A DNA stretch of 64,000 nucleotides. Origin: Chakrabartia godavariana. GTDB lineage: Bacteria; Pseudomonadota; Alphaproteobacteria; Sphingomonadales; Sphingomonadaceae. The notes beneath the pieces are model-generated. The model was not told the origin of the DNA and did no database searches. It saw only the letters and a program-made list of their open reading frames with translations. Made by a program: the position numbers and the translations under genes. The DNA lies in contig RKSN01000001.1 in the NCBI GenBank assembly GCA_005518185.1, forward strand, positions 992,501-1,056,500, given 5' to 3'. Numbering within the stretch: the first letter of the stretch is position 1; the number at the start of each line of letters is the position of its first letter. Positions 18,830 to 27,549 of the stretch are shown piece after piece.

Positions 18830-21475
18830 ATGACTTCCACAAACGACATCCGCCGGTCCTTCCTCGATTATTTTGCCGCGAACGGCCATGAACGCGTCGC
18901 GTCTGCGCCGCTCGTGCCGCACAATGATCCGACGCTGATGTTCACCAATGCCGGCATGGTCCCGTTCAAGAACGTCTTCACCGGGCTTGAGACGCGTCCC
19001 TATGTGACGGCGGCCTCATCGCAGAAATGCGTCCGCGCCGGAGGCAAGCACAATGACCTCGACAATGTCGGGTACACCGCGCGGCACCACACCTTCTTTG
19101 AAATGCTCGGCAACTTTTCGTTCGGCGACTATTTCAAGGAACAGGCCATTACGCTCGCCTGGAACCTGATCACCAAGGAATGGGGCATCAGCGCCGACCG
19201 CCTGACGGTCACCGTCTATCACACCGACGATGAGGCGTTCGATCTGTGGCGCAAGATTGCGGGACTTCCCGAACGCCGGATCATCCGCATCCCGACCAGC
19301 GACAACTTCTGGTCGATGGGCGATACCGGCCCCTGCGGCCCGTGCAGCGAGATCTTCTACGATCATGGCGACCACATCCCTGGCGGCCCTCCGGGGAGCC
19401 CCGATGAGGACGGCGACCGGTTCGTCGAGATCTGGAACCTCGTGTTCATGCAGTTCGAACAGGCAGCCGATGGCAGCCGCACCAGCCTGCCCAAGCCGTC
19501 GATCGACACCGGCATGGGTCTGGAACGCATCGCCGCTGTGCTGCAGGGCGTGCATGACAATTACGATACCGATACGTTCAAGGCCCTCATCGGCGCGTCC
19601 GCGGATATGACCCGCACCGATCCCTCGGGCGAGATGAAGGCGTCGCACCGTGTCATTGCAGATCATCTGCGCGCCTCGGGCTTCCTGATTGCCGACGGCG
19701 TGCTGCCATCCAATGAAGGGCGCGGCTATGTCCTGCGCCGCATCATGCGTCGTGCCATGCGCCATGCGCACCTGCTCGGCGCCAAGGACCCGCTGATGCA
19801 TCGGCTCGTGCCGTCGCTCATCGGCGAAATGGGCGTCGCCTATCCCGAGCTCGTCCGCGCGCAACCGCTGGTTGAGGCAACGCTGCTGCAGGAAGAGACG
19901 CGGTTCCGCCAGACGCTCGACAAGGGGCTGAAGCTCCTCGACGAAGCGACCGCCAGCATGACTGCCGGCGACGTGCTGGGCGGCGATGTCGCCTTCAAGC
20001 TGTATGACACCTATGGCTTCCCCTATGACCTGACCGAAGACGCCCTGCGCGCACAGGGGCTCGGCATCGACCGGGCGGGCTTTGACGAAGGAATGGCGCG
20101 CCAGAAGGCGATGGCCCGTGCCGCATGGAAGGGCTCCGGAGAAACGGCGTCCGAAGAAATCTGGTTCGACATTGCCGACGAACTCGGCAGCACCGAATTC
20201 ACCGGATATGTCAGCACCCAGGGCGAAGGCCAGGTTGTGGCCCTCGTGCGCGATGGCCAGCGCGTCGAGCGGCTGAATGCGGGGGAGAAGGGCGTCATCC
20301 TCACGAACCAGACGCCCTTTTATGGCGAAAGCGGCGGCCAGTCGGGCGATGCGGGCACAATCACCGGTGACGGCGATCTGAAGGTCAGCGTCAACGACAC
20401 CGCCAAGCCGCTCGGGCGGCTCCACGCACATCATGTCGTGGTTGAAAGCGGCGCTGTCTCGGTCGGCCAGACGGTTCATCTGGCGGTCGATGGGGCGCGG
20501 CGCAACCGCATCCGCGCCAACCATTCGGCCACCCACCTGCTGCACGCCGCCTTGCGCAATCGTCTGGGCGGGCATGTGACGCAGAAGGGCAGCATGGTTG
20601 CTGAGGACCGGCTGCGCTTTGACTTTTCGCACAATGCCGCGTTGACGGCGGAGGACATCGCGGCCGTCGAAGCCGAGGTGAACGCCGAAATCCGCGGCAA
20701 TCGTGAAGTTTCAACCCGACTGATGTCGCCCGAGGATGCGATTGCGGCAGGCGCGCTCGCTCTGTTTGGCGAGAAATATGGCGAGGAAGTCCGCGTACTG
20801 ACCATGGGACCGCGCGCCGACGGGAAGGCCTATTCGGTCGAACTGTGCGGCGGCACGCACGTCGATGCGCTGGGCGATATCGCCCTGTTCAAGATTGTAT
20901 CCGAAGGCGCGGTTGCTGCGGGTGTCCGCCGCGTGGAAGCGATGACGGGGGAGGCCGCGCGTCTGTGGCTCACCGATCGCGAGGACAAGCTGAAGGATGT
21001 CGCGGCCCAGTTGCGCGCCAATCCGGACGAGGTGCCCGCGCGCGTGGTGGCCTTGGCGGAGTCGGTCCGTCGGCTCGAAAAGGAACTCGCCGAAGCCAGG
21101 AAGGCAATTGCGCTTGGCGGCGGCTCAGGAAGCGGCGCGGCGGAGCCCGAGGATGTCGGTGGTATCAAGTTCCTCGCCCAGTCGTTTGACGGCCTGGATC
21201 CCAAGGAACTGCGCGGCCTCGCCAATGAGGCGCGACAGACCCTCGGTTCGGGTGTTGCGACCTTCGTGACGGTCAATGACGGGCGTGCTTCGGTGCTCGT
21301 GACGGTCACGGATGATCTGACGGCGCGCCTCAGCGCGGTCGATCTGGTCCGCAAGGGCGTCGAGGCGCTTGGCGGGCAGGGCGGCGGCGGCAAGCCGGAA
21401 ATGGCGCAGGGCGGCGGGCCCGACGGCACAAAGTCGGCCGAAGCCATTGCCGCCATCCGGGGCGCACTGAGCTAA
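18830..21475 (+). CDS. alaS: Alanyl-tRNA synthetase
   Basis: An 881-residue full-length enzyme. It opens [23 protein letters not shown], the class II catalytic core with [20 protein letters not shown]. The editing domain carries [12 protein letters not shown] and the second half [10 protein letters not shown], which bind zinc and clear mischarged Ser and Gly. The C-Ala domain with the Gly-rich end ([16 protein letters not shown]) completes it. It is the only gene between the recA terminator and tRNA-Arg, and no clear hairpin follows it. Confidence 0.98.
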   Translation: MTSTNDIRRSFLDYFAANGHERVASAPLVPHNDPTLMFTNAGMVPFKNVFTGLETRPYVTAASSQKCVRAGGKHNDLDNVGYTARHHTFFEMLGNFSFGDYFKEQAITLAWNLITKEWGISADRLTVTVYHTDDEAFDLWRKIAGLPERRIIRIPTSDNFWSMGDTGPCGPCSEIFYDHGDHIPGGPPGSPDEDGDRFVEIWNLVFMQFEQAADGSRTSLPKPSIDTGMGLERIAAVLQGVHDNYDTDTFKALIGASADMTRTDPSGEMKASHRVIADHLRASGFLIADGVLPSNEGRGYVLRRIMRRAMRHAHLLGAKDPLMHRLVPSLIGEMGVAYPELVRAQPLVEATLLQEETRFRQTLDKGLKLLDEATASMTAGDVLGGDVAFKLYDTYGFPYDLTEDALRAQGLGIDRAGFDEGMARQKAMARAAWKGSGETASEEIWFDIADELGSTEFTGYVSTQGEGQVVALVRDGQRVERLNAGEKGVILTNQTPFYGESGGQSGDAGTITGDGDLKVSVNDTAKPLGRLHAHHVVVESGAVSVGQTVHLAVDGARRNRIRANHSATHLLHAALRNRLGGHVTQKGSMVAEDRLRFDFSHNAALTAEDIAAVEAEVNAEIRGNREVSTRLMSPEDAIAAGALALFGEKYGEEVRVLTMGPRADGKAYSVELCGGTHVDALGDIALFKIVSEGAVAAGVRRVEAMTGEAARLWLTDREDKLKDVAAQLRANPDEVPARVVALAESVRRLEKELAEARKAIALGGGSGSGAAEPEDVGGIKFLAQSFDGLDPKELRGLANEARQTLGSGVATFVTVNDGRASVLVTVTDDLTARLSAVDLVRKGVEALGGQGGGGKPEMAQGGGPDGTKSAEAIAAIRGALS

Positions 21476-21554
21476 GCTCGCCTAATTTCGGGCGTCAAGA
21501 ACCGGCGGGCGCTGGCCGCTCACAGGCTGCCTATTTGAATGCGATGGGGAAGCA

Positions 21555-21631
<77 letters not shown>

Positions 21632-21683
21632 GTGCAACGGCCGTTAGCAAAGGCGGAAGCGCGCTGCCACCCCTGAATGCGGA

Positions 21684-22073
21684 TTATTTGCGCGGGGCTT
21701 TGGCCAGTTCGACCGGCTGGAACTTGCCAAGGCCGCAGCGCGGGCCTTCCTGTAAATGGCCCCCGAACTGTTGCAGCACGGCGATGGTATCCACCGAACA
21801 CAGCTGGCTGAGCGATGTGTGGTAGCTGAACCGCTCCTCAAAGCCGAGCGAGGGGCAACTATTGGGCAGGGTGTTGCGATACCATTTTTTGCTGCCTGTC
21901 CGGAAATCGATGATCGAATCGCTGCGGACGCGGCTTTCGCGGATCTGCGAAATCGGGATGCAATCGACGGCCGCCCCCTTGGGGATGGCATCGGGAATGG
22001 CGCGCTTCTTGGCGATGGCTGGCCCGCCTGCGAACGTGGAGGCGAGGGCCGCGATCAGGATCAGCTTCTTCAT
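21684..22073 (-). CDS. Secreted DUF6491-like protein
   Basis: A 129-residue protein with a signal peptide (MKKLILIAALASTFAGGPAIA, cleavage near 21). The mature part has VDCIPISQIRESRVRSDSII, DFRTGSKKWYRNTLPNSCPS and YHTSLSQLCSVDTIAVL, with four Cys that could form two disulfides. This fits DUF6491, a small periplasmic family of unknown function in alphaproteobacteria and xanthomonads. The family name is from memory of the motif pattern and less sure than the export call. The start overlaps the nth stop by four bases, so it is the last gene of dapB-nth. Confidence 0.75.
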   Translation of the reverse strand: MKKLILIAALASTFAGGPAIAKKRAIPDAIPKGAAVDCIPISQIRESRVRSDSIIDFRTGSKKWYRNTLPNSCPSLGFEERFSYHTSLSQLCSVDTIAVLQQFGGHLQEGPRCGLGKFQPVELAKAPRK

Positions 22074-22747
22074 GGCATGACTCCTTTGTCCTTGGGTGGC
22101 GAGAGTTTAGCCGGCATTGCTGTCTTGGGCCTGAACGCGCAGAGATCTGCGACGATGCAGCGCCAGCATTCGGGCGTCCGGGCCTTGCAGACATAGCGCC
22201 CGTGCAGGATCAGCCAGTGGTGCGCGCCCAGCCGGAATGGGGCAGGGGTGTGCTTGTCGAGCTGCTTCTCGACAGCGAGGGGAGTCTTGCCCTTGGCCAG
22301 CCCGGTCCGGTTTCCGACACGGAAAATATGAGTGTCGACCGCAAACGTCTCCGCCCCAAAGGCCGTGTTCATGACGACATTGGCCGTCTTGCGCCCGACG
22401 CCGGGCAGGCTTTCCAGAATGTCGCGGTCGGCGGGGACCTGACCATTATGGTCGCGCACCAGAATTTCTGACAGCGCGATCACGTTCTTGGCCTTGGCGT
22501 TGAACAGACCGATCGTCTTGATGTGCGCCTTCAGGCCGTCTTCGCCTAAAGCCACCATCTGCTGCGGCGTCGTGACCTCACGAAACAGGGCGCGGGTCGC
22601 CTTGTTGACGCCGACATCGGTCGCCTGGGCCGACAGAACGACGGCGACGAGCAGCTGATAGTCATTGCCATATTCAAGCTCGGTTTCAGGCGCGGGGTTG
22701 TCCTCGGCCAGCCGGCGGTAGAATTCGAAGATGTCGGCCTTCTTCAT
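22070..22747 (-). CDS. nth: Endonuclease III
   Basis: A 225-residue DNA glycosylase/AP lyase. The helix-hairpin-helix is ESLPGVGRKTANVVM (with catalytic Lys), followed by the catalytic Asp in FAVDTHIFRVGNR. The [4Fe-4S] cluster cysteines follow the C-x6-C-x2-C-x5-C pattern in CKARTPECWRCIVADLC. It removes oxidised pyrimidines in base-excision repair. It begins ten bases behind the dapB stop, so the two are co-transcribed. Confidence 0.96.
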   Translation of the reverse strand: MKKADIFEFYRRLAEDNPAPETELEYGNDYQLLVAVVLSAQATDVGVNKATRALFREVTTPQQMVALGEDGLKAHIKTIGLFNAKAKNVIALSEILVRDHNGQVPADRDILESLPGVGRKTANVVMNTAFGAETFAVDTHIFRVGNRTGLAKGKTPLAVEKQLDKHTPAPFRLGAHHWLILHGRYVCKARTPECWRCIVADLCAFRPKTAMPAKLSPPKDKGVMP

Positions 22748-22756
22748 CGCGCGGGC

Positions 22757-23494
22757 TCAGACGCCGAGAACCTGATCCATCGTGTATCGCCCGGCGGGCT
22801 GGCGCGTGAGCCATTGCGCCGCCTTGATCGCGCCCTTCGCGAAGATGGCGCGGTTTTCGGCCCGGTGGACAAGTTCGATCCGTTCATTGTCGGCCGCGAA
22901 GATGACGCTGTGGTCACCAGCGACGGTTCCGCCGCGCAGTGCGGCAAAGCCGATAGCGCCCGGCGCCCGTGCCCCGGTATGGCCGTCGCGCCCGCGCTCG
23001 CTGTGGCGTGCCAGATCGATCTGCCGGCCCTTGGCCGCGGCTTCGCCCAGAAGGAGCGCCGTGCCCGACGGGGCATCCACTTTCATGCGGTGGTGCATCT
23101 CGACAATCTCGATATCCCAGTCCGTGCCCAGGCGCGCGGCGGCTTCCTGCACCAGCCGGGCGAGCAGCGTCACGCCGAGCGAGGTGTTGCCGGTCTGGAG
23201 GACGGCGACATGATTGGCTGCGTCATCGATCGCACGGTGATGATCTTCGCTCAGGCCTGTCGTGCCGATCAGGATCGGCTTTCCGGCGGCCACCGCCGCG
23301 CCAAGGTTGGCGACCAGGGCGCCCGGCGACGAAAAGTCGATCAGCACATCTGCGACCTTCGCAAGCGCGATCGGGTCTCCGCCCGCATCGATTCCACCGG
23401 CAACGGAGAGCTGTGCCCCTTCGGCAGCGACAACCAGAGCCTGTCCCATGCGTCCCTTGCTGCCGATGATGCCGATGCTGGTCATGCGCGTCAT
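22757..23494 (-). CDS. dapB: 4-hydroxy-tetrahydrodipicolinate reductase
   Basis: The ATG at 23494 (MTRMTSIGIIGSKGRMG) gives 245 residues. The dinucleotide loop is GSKGRMG; the catalytic region reads IEIVEMHHRMKVDAPSGTAL, with the His and Lys of the DapB signature. It reduces the DapA product with NAD(P)H in diaminopimelate/lysine synthesis. A second in-frame ATG nine bases inside is possible. In front of it on the same strand lies a hairpin with a T-run (23561-23540), so a leader with termination is conceivable. Confidence 0.96.
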   Translation of the reverse strand: MTRMTSIGIIGSKGRMGQALVVAAEGAQLSVAGGIDAGGDPIALAKVADVLIDFSSPGALVANLGAAVAAGKPILIGTTGLSEDHHRAIDDAANHVAVLQTGNTSLGVTLLARLVQEAAARLGTDWDIEIVEMHHRMKVDAPSGTALLLGEAAAKGRQIDLARHSERGRDGHTGARAPGAIGFAALRGGTVAGDHSVIFAADNERIELVHRAENRAIFAKGAIKAAQWLTRQPAGRYTMDQVLGV

Positions 23495-23539
23495 TCCTTC
23501 GCCTCTTTGGCGCAGCCTTGGCGCAAAGCACCGGAAAAG

Positions 23540-23561
23540 AAAAGCAGCCGCTTGAGGCTGC
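23540..23561 (-). terminator. Minus-strand terminator-like hairpin upstream of dapB
   Basis: Read on the minus strand, GCAGCC, loop TCAAGC, GGCTGC is followed by TTTTCTTTTCC. This is a short intrinsic-terminator shape about 46 bases before the dapB ATG. It would stop minus-strand transcripts coming from the exporter gene across cobB, or act in a dapB leader. Confidence 0.5.
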
Positions 23562-23580
23562 CCAGTCTTCACCATATGGC

Positions 23581-24294
23581 ATGGGTATGAACGACGTCCG
23601 CAACATCGTAATCCTGACGGGTGCCGGCATTTCGGCCGAAAGCGGGATCGACACTTTCCGCAGCGCAGGCGGCCTGTGGGAGCGGCATCGCATCGAGGAC
23701 GTGGCGACACCCGAAGGTTTTGCGCGCGATCCCGATCTGGTTCTGCGGTTTTACGACATGCGGCGCGAAAACATCCAGAAGGCGCAACCTAACGCCGCGC
23801 ATCAGGCGCTTGCCCGGCTGGATACGGCCTGGGACGGAAATCTGCTGATTGTCACGCAGAACGTCGACGATCTGCATGAACGGGCAGGGGCCAAACGACT
23901 GATCCACATGCATGGGGAACATCTATCGGCCTGGTGCATGGCGTGCGATGAACGCAGCGCCTGGCGGGATCCAATGTCGCATCGTCCGCCATGCCCGTCG
24001 TGCGGCGCACCTTCCCTCCGGCCTGACGTCGTCTGGTTCGGGGAAATGCCCTACCGGATGGACGAGATCGACGCAGCGGTCCGCAACTGCGACCTGTTTG
24101 TTTCCATCGGCACATCGGGTGCCGTCTATCCGGCGGCGGGCTTTGTCCAGACCGCGCGCCATGTCGGCGCACGCACGCTGGAGCTTAACCTTGATCCGTC
24201 GCAGGGCAGCATCCTGTTCCACGAATGCCGCCTTGGCCCCGCGACCGATCTCGTCCCGGCTTGGGTGGACGAAATGCTCGGTCAACGGGGCTGA
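23581..24294 (+). CDS. cobB: NAD-dependent protein deacylase (sirtuin, CobB-like)
   Basis: About 237 residues (start 23581 or 23587). Sirtuin motifs: ILTGAGISAESGIDTFR (NAD binding), TQNVDDLHERAG, the catalytic His in HMHGEH, and a four-Cys zinc site (C-M-A-C and C-P-S-C). The FYDMRREN stretch holds the Tyr-x-x-Arg pair that in SIRT5 and E. coli CobB binds acidic acyl groups, so removal of succinyl or malonyl as well as acetyl is likely. Acetyl-CoA synthetase, a classical CobB target, is encoded at 31-33 kb. The start is uncertain because no clear ribosome site is seen. Confidence 0.93.
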   Translation: MGMNDVRNIVILTGAGISAESGIDTFRSAGGLWERHRIEDVATPEGFARDPDLVLRFYDMRRENIQKAQPNAAHQALARLDTAWDGNLLIVTQNVDDLHERAGAKRLIHMHGEHLSAWCMACDERSAWRDPMSHRPPCPSCGAPSLRPDVVWFGEMPYRMDEIDAAVRNCDLFVSIGTSGAVYPAAGFVQTARHVGARTLELNLDPSQGSILFHECRLGPATDLVPAWVDEMLGQRG

Positions 24295-24303
24295 AGCGAA
24301 CGG

Positions 24304-24870
24304 TCAGGCGAACAGCGTCCAGAACATCCAGCCGCCAATGGCCACAAACAGACCGGCGGCGATCATGCGGACAATATTGAGCGGCACGACGCGGATCAGC
24401 GCGCTGCCCAGAAAGACCGCCGGGACATTGGCCAGCATCATGCCGAGCGTGGTGCCGGTGGTGACCGGGATGACGTCGTGGAAGCGCGCGCCAAGCGCGA
24501 TGGTCGCGATCTGTGTCTTGTCGCCCATCTCAACAAAGAAGAAGGCAATGAGCGTGGTCAGGAAGGCGCCGCGTGTGCCGGTGCTTTTTAGCTCGTCATC
24601 ATCGAACTTGTCGGGGATGAGCGTCCACAGACCCATGATGACGAAGGAGGCTGCGACCGCGACGCGGAACCAGTAGCCATCGAGCAGATTGGCGACCTGC
24701 GACCCGACCAGTGCGGCAAAGAAGTGGTTCAGAATCGTCGCGCCAAGGATCCCGAGAATGATCGGAACGGGCTTTTTGAACCGTGTGGCAAGAACAATGG
24801 CGAGCAGCTGGGTCTTGTCGCCAATTTCGGCGAGGGCGACGACAGCGGTCGAGGTGAGAAGGGCTTCCAC
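24304..24870 (-). CDS. TMEM165/GDT1-family (UPF0016) manganese exporter
   Basis: A roughly 188-residue membrane protein with two homologous halves, each with the family signature E-x-G-D-K-T: AEIGDKTQLLA and VEMGDKTQIAT. Six transmembrane helices can be drawn. GDT1 proteins export Mn2+ or Ca2+; the bacterial ones mostly protect from manganese. The GTG at 24870 is preferred because GGAG lies six bases upstream and MEALLTST matches family starts; ATG 24876 or TTG 24903 are alternatives. The 5' leader reads as a yybP-ykoY riboswitch, which strongly supports a role in Mn2+ homeostasis. Confidence 0.92.
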   Translation of the reverse strand: MEALLTSTAVVALAEIGDKTQLLAIVLATRFKKPVPIILGILGATILNHFFAALVGSQVANLLDGYWFRVAVAASFVIMGLWTLIPDKFDDDELKSTGTRGAFLTTLIAFFFVEMGDKTQIATIALGARFHDVIPVTTGTTLGMMLANVPAVFLGSALIRVVPLNIVRMIAAGLFVAIGGWMFWTLFA

Positions 24871-24940
24871 AAACATCTCCAGGCCAGGCTTCGTGAGACA
24901 CAATAACGCGTCACCTCCCGCCTGGCCGGTCGGAGGGTCC

Positions 24941-25054
24941 GCGTCATTGGTCTTGCCTGAACGGATGATCCGTTCCCGCCTGCCATGGCCTCTCGACCAA
25001 GTATGTTGACAGCGCGGCCCGCACGTATGCGGTGGGCTACTCCCCAGATGACAC
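24941..25054 (-). promoter_or_regulatory. yybP-ykoY manganese riboswitch
   Basis: On the minus strand GGGGAGTAGCC (25045-25035) is followed by GTCAACATACTTGG (25010-24997) and GGCAAGACCAATGACGC (24957-24941). These are the three conserved blocks of the Mn2+-sensing yybP-ykoY class, in the right order. GTGTCAT (25054-25048) can pair with ATGACGC (24947-24941) as the closing P1 helix. It lies 70 bases before the TMEM165-type gene, the typical partner of this riboswitch. Downstream CCTCC (24936-24932) could pair with GGAGG (24915-24911), a possible expression platform. Confidence 0.88.
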
Positions 25055-25089
25055 TTGCCCGCTAGGCGAAAGGCCCGGCGGATGCAAGG

Positions 25090-25983
25090 CTAGTCGACCC
25101 AATCCAGCCCGAGGTCGCGATAGACGCCGCGATCCTCATCCCATTTGGGATCGACCTTTACATGCAGGAACAGTCGAACATGGCAGCCGAGCGATTTTGA
25201 AATTTCCGCGCGCGCCTTCGACCCGATTTCCTTCAGACGGGCGCCGCCCTTGCCCAGGATGATCGCGCGCTGCGACGGGCGTTCAACCTTGATCTGCTGG
25301 TGAATGTCGACCGATCCGTCCTGATTTTCGGTATATTTCTCGGTCTCGACCACCGACGCATAGGGCAGTTCGGCGTGGAGCTGCAGATAGAGCTGCTCGC
25401 GCGTGATCTCGGCGGCGGTCATCCGGTCGGACGCATCGCTGACCTGATCCTCGGGGAAGTGCCACGGGCCTTCGGGCAGCTTGGAAGCGACGAGATCCTT
25501 GAGAACATCCAGCCCGTCGCCCGTCTCGGCACTCACCATCAGGACGTCTGTGAAATCGAGCTGCGCCGTCAGACGGTCGGCATGGATGAGCAGCTTCTCC
25601 TTCGCCGCGATATCGACCTTGTTGAGGACAAGGATCTTGGGTTCCGGGCGCGCCTTCAGGCCTTCGATGATCCGTTCCACCTTCGGGCCAAGCCCGCCTT
25701 TGGCATCGACGACGAACAGGATGACATCGGCATCCTGCGCGCCGCCCCACGCCGCCTGCACCATCGCCCGGTCGAGCCGACGATGCGGTTCAAAGATGCC
25801 GGGCGTATCTACCAGCATCATCTGCGTCTCGCCATGGAGGGCGATGCCCATCAGCCGCGTGCGCGTCGTCTGTGCCTTGGGGCTGACGATGGCGACCTTC
25901 TGGCCCACCAGCGCGTTGACGAGCGTTGATTTGCCCGCATTGGGCGCGCCAACAATGGCAACCAGCCCGCATTTCTGTGTCAC
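25090..25983 (-). CDS. era: GTPase Era
   Basis: A 297-residue protein of normal length. It has the G1 loop GAPNAGKST, the switch region with KAQTTRTRLMGI, G3 DTPGIF, and G4 LNKVDI. The C-terminal KH domain contains IILGKGGARLKEIGSKARAE, which binds the 3' end of 16S rRNA during 30S maturation. Its start overlaps the rnc stop by four bases; lepB-rnc-era is the conserved operon order. Confidence 0.97.
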   Translation of the reverse strand: MTQKCGLVAIVGAPNAGKSTLVNALVGQKVAIVSPKAQTTRTRLMGIALHGETQMMLVDTPGIFEPHRRLDRAMVQAAWGGAQDADVILFVVDAKGGLGPKVERIIEGLKARPEPKILVLNKVDIAAKEKLLIHADRLTAQLDFTDVLMVSAETGDGLDVLKDLVASKLPEGPWHFPEDQVSDASDRMTAAEITREQLYLQLHAELPYASVVETEKYTENQDGSVDIHQQIKVERPSQRAIILGKGGARLKEIGSKARAEISKSLGCHVRLFLHVKVDPKWDEDRGVYRDLGLDWVD

Positions 25984-26645
25984 TTCTTCAACCTTTCAAG
26001 GAGCGCGGCCGCGGCCTGCGTCTCTGCATCCTGTTTTGATTTTCCGGTCGCGGAGGCTTCCCCCGCCGATCCCAGCGACACCTTCACGGTGAAGCGCGGG
26101 GCGTGGTGCGGACCCGACCGTTCGACAATCTCATAAACGGGCGTCCGGCGATTGTGCGCCGCCGCCCATTCCTGAAGCTCTGACTTGGGATGGCGCGGGG
26201 CCGCGCGCTGCACATCGAGCAGCGGCTCCCATTTCGCCTTGATGAACTTGGCGGCTGCCTCCAGCCCATGTTCCAGGAACACCGCCCCGATCAGCGCCTC
26301 GACAACATCGCCGAGCACATTGTCGCTGTCATAGGCGCCGTCCTCCAGCGCCTGCTTGCCGAGCCGCATCCGCGAGGACAGCTGGACCGATCGGCCCACC
26401 TCCGCGCAAGTTTCCCCGGAGACGAGGCTGTTGAAGCGGCGCGACAATTGCCCCTCGGCATCCTGCGGAAAGCGCGCATAGATCCAGTCGGCGATGACGA
26501 GGCCCAGCACCCGGTCGCCAAGAAATTCGAGCCGCTCATAGGTCGCAGCCCCATGGCTTCCATGCGTCAGCGCGCGCTCATAGAGCGTCAGTTCCTTGGG
26601 GACGACGCCGAAGACGTCCTGCACCCAGTGCGACAGATCACTCAA
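25980..26645 (-). CDS. rnc: Ribonuclease III
   Basis: About 221 residues. The catalytic signature is YERLEFLGDRVLGLVIADW, with the second acidic site in DNVLGDVVEALIGAVFLEHG. The double-stranded RNA-binding domain follows at about 150-220, ending KSKQDAETQAAAALLERLKK. It cleaves double-stranded RNA, including rRNA precursors. I chose the TTG at 26645, which overlaps the lepB stop as TTGA and gives MSDLSHWVQDVFG, the usual family start. A GTG at 26687 would add 14 unlikely residues inside lepB. Confidence 0.94.
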   Translation of the reverse strand: MSDLSHWVQDVFGVVPKELTLYERALTHGSHGAATYERLEFLGDRVLGLVIADWIYARFPQDAEGQLSRRFNSLVSGETCAEVGRSVQLSSRMRLGKQALEDGAYDSDNVLGDVVEALIGAVFLEHGLEAAAKFIKAKWEPLLDVQRAAPRHPKSELQEWAAAHNRRTPVYEIVERSGPHHAPRFTVKVSLGSAGEASATGKSKQDAETQAAAALLERLKK

Positions 26646-27484
26646 AATGTTTCGCCTATCCGGTGCCAGCGGGCGGCTGTGAACCACGTCCAGGGCAGGA
26701 ACCAGTTGGCCGAGCCATCGGTGGAAAAGGCGCTGACCATGGCACGCCCGACAAGGTTTTCGACCGGGACGATGCCGATGCCGCCGCCTTCCTGCGCAGG
26801 GAAGCGGCTGTCGAGGCTGTTGTCACGGTTGTCTCCCATCATGAACACATGACCCTCGGGCACCGTGTAGATCTCCGTGGAATCGGCCGTGCCATCGGGG
26901 ATGAGGTCGAGCACATAATAGCTGCGGCCATTGGGCAGGGTTTCGCGGTAGCGGGGATAGGAACAGATCGGTGCGCCATCCTTGTCGAGCTTGGCATAGG
27001 CCGGGGCAAAGCATTGCATATAGGGGGTCTGCGCCTCGACCATGTCGGGCACGCGCACCTTGGGCACCGGCTTGTCATTGATGAACAGCTGGCCCTGCCG
27101 CATCTGGATCATGTCGCCCGGAAGGCCGATGACACGCTTGATATAGTCAACCTGATTGCCCGGCGGTGCCTTGAAGACGACGACATCGCCGCGTTCGGGC
27201 AGGTGCTCAAAGACGCGGCCATCGAACAGCGGCAGGCCAAAGGGCAGCGAATAGCGGGAGTAACCGTAGTTCCATTTGGACACGATCACATAGTCGCCGA
27301 TCAGCAGGCGGGGCAGCATCGATTCCGAAGGGATGCTGAAGGGCGCCATGATGAAGCTGCGCAGAATGAAGACGAACACTGCGAGCTTGGCCAGAAAGAC
27401 CAGAAACTCGCGTGTTTCGGATGGCTTGTCCGCTTTGACGCTGGCGTCAACTTTCGGCGCAGCCTCGTTCTGTGTATCGCTCAT
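26642..27484 (-). CDS. lepB: Signal peptidase I
   Basis: A 280-residue type I signal peptidase. A charged N-terminus precedes one transmembrane helix (about 27-45). The catalytic Ser is in FSIPSESMLPRL, the catalytic Lys in DYIKRVIGLPGD, and the conserved box E is GHVFMMGDNRDNSLDSR. It cuts signal peptides off exported proteins at the inner membrane. First gene of the lepB-rnc-era operon and divergent from pgi, with about 65 bases between. Confidence 0.97.
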   Translation of the reverse strand: MSDTQNEAAPKVDASVKADKPSETREFLVFLAKLAVFVFILRSFIMAPFSIPSESMLPRLLIGDYVIVSKWNYGYSRYSLPFGLPLFDGRVFEHLPERGDVVVFKAPPGNQVDYIKRVIGLPGDMIQMRQGQLFINDKPVPKVRVPDMVEAQTPYMQCFAPAYAKLDKDGAPICSYPRYRETLPNGRSYYVLDLIPDGTADSTEIYTVPEGHVFMMGDNRDNSLDSRFPAQEGGGIGIVPVENLVGRAMVSAFSTDGSANWFLPWTWFTAARWHRIGETF

Positions 27485-27549
27485 GCCTACGCTCTGCGGT
27501 CGCAGCGGCGGGCCGTCAAGTCGGGCGGCATCATCGATCAGGAGAAGTC

